DNA from: Leptolyngbyaceae cyanobacterium SM2_5_2
Lineage (GTDB): Bacteria; Cyanobacteriota; Cyanobacteriia; Phormidesmidales; Phormidesmidaceae
Assembly (NCBI GenBank): GCA_012031045.1
Contig: JAAUUR010000004.1
Span: 1-32,206 of the forward strand
Length of the DNA: 32,206 nucleotides
Reading direction: 5' to 3'
Shown one piece after another: positions 28,501 through 32,206 of the stretch. Position 1 is the stretch's first letter; each line of letters begins with the position of its first letter. Made by a program: the position numbers and the translations under genes. Under the pieces are notes generated by a model. That model did no database searches and had not been told where the DNA came from. It saw only the letters and a list, made by a program, of their open reading frames with translations.

Positions 28501-28698
28501 TGCCGCTCCATTCCCATCACTGGCTGAACAGAGCGTTTCTCCTAACCGAAATTCCAACGGTTTAAAGGTTTCTGGAGTAATGGAGATGAGACCCGGATCG
28601 ACTCCTGCGGCGGCCAAAATCTCTGCAAAGAGCTGTTCCGCCGAGCTCGCTTGCAAAGACGATGGTGAAGAAGGCTGGAAGAGCTGATGTTGACTCAT
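25549..28698 (-). CDS. hetC: HetC-like peptidase-containing ABC exporter: cyclic-nucleotide-binding-like domain + C39 peptidase + ABC transmembrane/ATPase
   Basis: cNMP-like N-terminus ([13 protein letters not shown]...[11 protein letters not shown]); C39 motif [25 protein letters not shown] with [17 protein letters not shown]; Walker A [51 protein letters not shown]; located beside a HetP-family gene. Confidence 0.85.
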   Translation of the reverse strand: [1049 protein letters not shown]

Positions 28699-29275
28699 AG
28701 TGCCTATCCTTGACAATGACCCTGACTGCAATAGCACTGGGGCAGGTCACCATCCGTTGTAGTGCCTGACCCAGCAAAATTTTTAAGGCTGCATTAGCCA
28801 TTTCAGAGGATGTAGGTGGTGCTGACAATTTTGCTGCTGTGGCAACAAAATGCTTACCACTTTGCCTCTGGAGAAATGTATCAAATCGTAACAGAAGCCG
28901 ATCTGACCGTGCTTAAGCGCGCAAGGTGTCTAAACCTTGAAAAACTGTCCAAAACCAAAAAAACTGACCCATGACGTGGGTTCATTAACATCCAAAACCT
29001 ATGCTCGACCATAGCCCATAGAACCTCATAGCAATGCAGCAACTCTACGGATGGACGTCATCTACAGAACAAGCGGACAAAAATGTAACTTGGTATACAA
29101 AAGAGGGTGATTGTGTAACCCGTTCACGTTGAATAGCTAGGAAGTTTGGGAACAGAGTTTCCACAATCTCATGGGAACATGACACACACTCTAAAGGAAT
29201 TCATCCGCTCAGGCAAGTAGACGATTATCAGGCTTAACGTAGCGGTAGCATCAGGAAGCCACATCACAGCGCTGA

Positions 29276-29334
29276 TATTTACACGGAGTCGCCACCTCTT
29301 TATGGCAACTTGATGACACAGGTATTTACACGGA
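29276..29334. repeat. 12-bp direct repeat tatttacacgga, two copies 47 bp apart
   Basis: Identical 12-mers at 29276-29287 and 29323-29334, in the long intergenic region between divergent genes. Confidence 0.5.
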
Positions 29335-29710
29335 TTAATCTGGAGATAACTCTGTAACCCCCTGCACGTACACAGTCCCTTCTGTGCCCCCAGCCCATTC
29401 ATCCTGGCGCTTCCCCCAGCGCCATTCCTAGTCAACCAGGTTTGCACCTACCCAGCCATCACAACCCTCTATTGCTTCGTTTCAAGCCCTGCCATCGCAT
29501 TCAGGTAAACCGAGCAGGTTTGGGTTGTTGCGGCTGTTACCCAACGGTCTGAGTTATGTCAGATCTATGGTTCGTTTTGCTGCGAGTTCACCCCCGTCTG
29601 GCGAGGGTGCCATGCCAAGTTAGGGGCTACCCCCACTCTGCTGGCACAGTTGGTTGAGCGTGGTTCATTCACTTCTGTCTTAATCGTGTTGCTCTTGAGG
29701 CGTTCCATCT

Positions 29711-30535
29711 ATGGCTATGTATAAATTGCGCTATTGGCAAACCGTGCCAGTGGTTGTGCTGTCTGCAATCACCTCTACTCTGACCCTAGCCAGTTTCGCT
29801 TCTGCCGCCACCTTTGCCGGGGTCTCCAGCGTTTTTGAATTTAGCAATTTCTCAAGATCGCCCCTAACTACCGCAACGGATGCCGACACAGACACCATAT
29901 CCATCGCTTTGGGGGGTGGCTCTGCCATAGCCAAGGCCGAAGCAGCGGCACGTTTTAACATTCCCTTGGCCCTAGCTGGCAATGAGATTATTAGCACAGC
30001 CGAGGGCAATGGTTACAGCTACCTGGGTTTGGCACAGAGCCAGGCATCGATCTCTGGTGTCTTTGAGCTAGCCGCCCAAGAAACCCTGAGCTTTGATTTC
30101 AAAGGGGTGCTGACTCTAGCCGCCGCCATTGATGACAGCAACACCGAGTTCGCCTTTGCCCTGGGCCGCCTGGGATTTGCCCTCTTTGGAGAAACCGCAT
30201 CCCAACCAGAAGCCTTGTTGGATAGCTTAGATGTGTTCGCTACCCTTACTACCCCAGGGAATGGGGATATCTATGAATTTTTGATTGCTGGAAATCCTGG
30301 CTCTTTGGCGATAGAACAATTTGAGCGCCAAACAGGTGGCCCGGGTGAGTTCCTAAACCTAAGGTTTAAGGGGCGCTACAGCCGCACCTTCAAGGAACCT
30401 ACCCTGGTCAGCCTGGTCGAAACCAAAACGGGTGTGGCTGAAGTGCAGGCCGTCCCCACCCCAAGTTTAATCTGGGGGATTATGACCTACGGCGGACTTG
30501 GCTTTGTTCGTAAACTGCGTCAGCGAGTAGATTGA
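29711..30535 (+). CDS. Secreted protein with PEP-CTERM-like (PTPx variant) C-terminal sorting signal
   Basis: Signal peptide YWQTVPVVVLSAITSTLTLASFASA; C-terminus VPTPSLIWGIMTYGGLGFVRKLRQRVD (PTPS motif, TM, basic tail). Confidence 0.65.
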   Translation: MAMYKLRYWQTVPVVVLSAITSTLTLASFASAATFAGVSSVFEFSNFSRSPLTTATDADTDTISIALGGGSAIAKAEAAARFNIPLALAGNEIISTAEGNGYSYLGLAQSQASISGVFELAAQETLSFDFKGVLTLAAAIDDSNTEFAFALGRLGFALFGETASQPEALLDSLDVFATLTTPGNGDIYEFLIAGNPGSLAIEQFERQTGGPGEFLNLRFKGRYSRTFKEPTLVSLVETKTGVAEVQAVPTPSLIWGIMTYGGLGFVRKLRQRVD

Positions 30536-30700
30536 CTCAACCCCTGCTAGCGGGTTGGTGTGTCCCAGCCAGGATAGGTGCTGTCTGCGATCGCCACGAC
30601 CGACCGGCTTGAGGTTGTTGACCCTCTATTGTCTTCTACTGGATGATAATGCTCTAGAACACGAGATAATGCCATAGAACGTGGTGTGGCTAAGTGAACG

Positions 30701-30988
30701 GTGAAATACTTTTTTCTGTCTGATGGTTGGATAACAGGCCGGGTGTGGGAGTTTGGTGGTCTATGGAACGAGTTAGCTTGGCAGCGTAAACCTCACATCC
30801 GTCGCCTTAATCTTTCCATTCATGAACAGGGAGAAACCCTGTGGCTCTACCAGGTGGAAGATACTGTGTTAATGGTAGAAGTTAAACCAGAGAGCATAAC
30901 CCATTCAGCCATTGGGCAAGTTGTCCTCAAGCGGCTGATGACCGCAGAGCAGGTCATTGATCGCCTCTGCACCATGCACGACGGTTAA
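30701..30988 (+). CDS. Hypothetical protein (GTG start)
   Basis: 95-aa ORF VKYFFLSDGWITGRVWEFGGLWNELAWQRKPHIRRLNLSIHEQGETLWLYQVED...; coding-like composition, no family recognised. Confidence 0.5.
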   Translation: MKYFFLSDGWITGRVWEFGGLWNELAWQRKPHIRRLNLSIHEQGETLWLYQVEDTVLMVEVKPESITHSAIGQVVLKRLMTAEQVIDRLCTMHDG

Positions 30989-31064
30989 GGGAATAGGCGC
31001 AGGAAATTCCGCTTTCCCTCAACCGAAAAGGGAGATCAGCCTAAAACAAAAGACATCTCTTTAA

Positions 31065-31126
31065 GAGCCGCCAGGAGCGAGAAAACTTCGCTCTCTTGAC
31101 TCCTGGCTCCTAACTCCTGGCTCCTA
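31065..31126. repeat. Hairpin followed by a 14-bp tandem duplication (actcctggctccta x2)
   Basis: gagcga-gaaaact-tcgctc stem; tandem actcctggctccta at 31099-31112 and 31113-31126; partial inverse match to upstream gccaggag. Confidence 0.55.
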
Positions 31127-31184
31127 ACTTCCCTATCCCCACACTGTCGCTTACGCCGATACCCACTCAAGACCCTAACCCCTT

Positions 31185-32206
31185 TTATTGAGGCTCGTTC
31201 AAATTACTAACCGCACGCTGAAGACGCGCTAGCGCACGGTTATAGTCCAGCACGGCACGCACCAGATTCCCCTGGGCCTCGGTCAGTTCGCTGGTAGCGC
31301 TCAATACATCGAGCTGGGTGCCGACCCCGGCATTGAACCGTAAATTAGCCAGTTCCAGGGCTTCAGTCGCCTGGTTGACGGCTACCGTGGCCGTACTGAT
31401 GTTGGCCTGGTTGGCCTGCAAGGTGTAATAGGCTTCTTCAACCTGGGTGCGAATCGTGTTGCGGGCGTCTTCAAACTCAAATTCGTCGATTTCAATATCG
31501 CGATCGCTCTGGGCCGCCCTAGCGCTGGCGGCACCGCCATCAAACAACCGCCAGGTTAGCTGAGCCCCTAGGGAAAATCCACTGTCAGCGGAGTTATCTA
31601 GCCCTGCCGGGGCATCTAGCAAAGCCTGCACATCGTACTGCGCGAAAACGCCAACATTGGGGCGGATGCTAGACAACGATACCTGACGCTGGGCCTCATT
31701 CAGGTCGCGTTCTACCAGAAATTGCTCTAGCTCAGCCCGGTTCTGGTAGGCCAGCACAATACTCTCTTCCAGAGACAGGGGCCAGGTACCGGCAATTTCT
31801 ACCGCCAGGGTGGTGAGATCTACCGAGGGAGGCACATTCAGCCGACGAGCCAACTGGCGCTGGGCAATTTGGCGCTGGCTGGTCGCTTGAGTCAGGGTTT
31901 GGCGAGCGTTAGCCACCTGCACATCAGCCCGCAGAACGTCAAACCGGGTACCAACGCCGACCTCTTCCCGTAGTTGGGTGTCGCGCAGGTTACGCTCTGC
32001 CTCGTCTAAAAAGGCTTGGTTGATACGGATCTGCTCGATGGCTTCCTGCACGGCGTAGTAATCCGTGATGGTATTCAGACGCAGTTCTTCTCGCGTTTGC
32101 TCAACCTGCAACTCGGCCAGACGCACCTGTTCCTCAGCAGATTGCAAGCGAGCCCGGCGCTCTCCCGATAGGCCCAGGTCGTAATCGGTTCTTACCCGCC
32201 CTGTCA
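31185..32206 (-). CDS. TolC-family outer membrane efflux protein (N-terminus beyond window edge)
   Basis: LREEVGVGTRFDVLRADVQVANARQTLTQA...LANLRFNAGVGTQLDVLSATSELTEAQGNLVRAVLDYNRALARLQRAVSN, the duplicated TolC repeat; frame open to 32206. Confidence 0.9.
   Translation of the reverse strand, partial: TGRVRTDYDLGLSGERRARLQSAEEQVRLAELQVEQTREELRLNTITDYYAVQEAIEQIRINQAFLDEAERNLRDTQLREEVGVGTRFDVLRADVQVANARQTLTQATSQRQIAQRQLARRLNVPPSVDLTTLAVEIAGTWPLSLEESIVLAYQNRAELEQFLVERDLNEAQRQVSLSSIRPNVGVFAQYDVQALLDAPAGLDNSADSGFSLGAQLTWRLFDGGAASARAAQSDRDIEIDEFEFEDARNTIRTQVEEAYYTLQANQANISTATVAVNQATEALELANLRFNAGVGTQLDVLSATSELTEAQGNLVRAVLDYNRALARLQRAVSNLNEPQ

Noticed and set aside
29169-29447. Minus-strand 92-aa ORF in the intergenic region, considered as a further GG peptide (contains GAGGS)
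   Set aside because: Leader does not match the DLxxL...GG pattern, Cys/Arg-rich random-looking composition, no good evidence of coding.
1-32206. tRNA/rRNA genes or intact transposases
   Set aside because: None recognised by reading; a tRNAscan-SE/Infernal/ISfinder run would be needed to exclude them formally.

Overview
Cyanobacterial DNA: HIP1 GCGATCGC sites and the cyanobacterial order der-ecfT-chorismate-binding enzyme-pipX-pipY-sepF-proC in the left half. The right half (about 14.1-32.2 kb) is an accessory locus, almost all on the minus strand. Read in transcription order it contains: a partial TolC-family protein; a HetC-like exporter (cNMP-binding + C39 peptidase + ABC); an HlyD-type adaptor; a HetP-family protein; four ~100-aa peptides with 'DLxxL...GG' double-glycine leaders; a GNAT(BcsL/FemAB-like)-TPR fusion; two Ser/Ala-rich FG-GAP/VCBS-type proteins, one degraded; a SurA/PpiC-like peptidyl-prolyl isomerase with an in-frame TAG; a precursor peptide with three TTxAxGEEGG cores; and an ATP-grasp ligase. 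The last two look like a plesiocin-type (group 2, TTxxxxEE) graspetide system. The main hypothesis is that a HetC/HlyD/TolC exporter serves several GG-leader peptides plus a graspetide, and that the HetP-like protein itself carries an internal GG-leader-like motif. The window also has many frameshifts, including two each in the der and PabB/TrpE-like genes. This points to sequencing/assembly indels and must be considered before calling anything a pseudogene. Two palindromic MITE-like repeats and a recurrent TGCCAAAMTGGCA palindrome were also seen. All calls come from reading the sequence and supplied ORFs; no database search was run.
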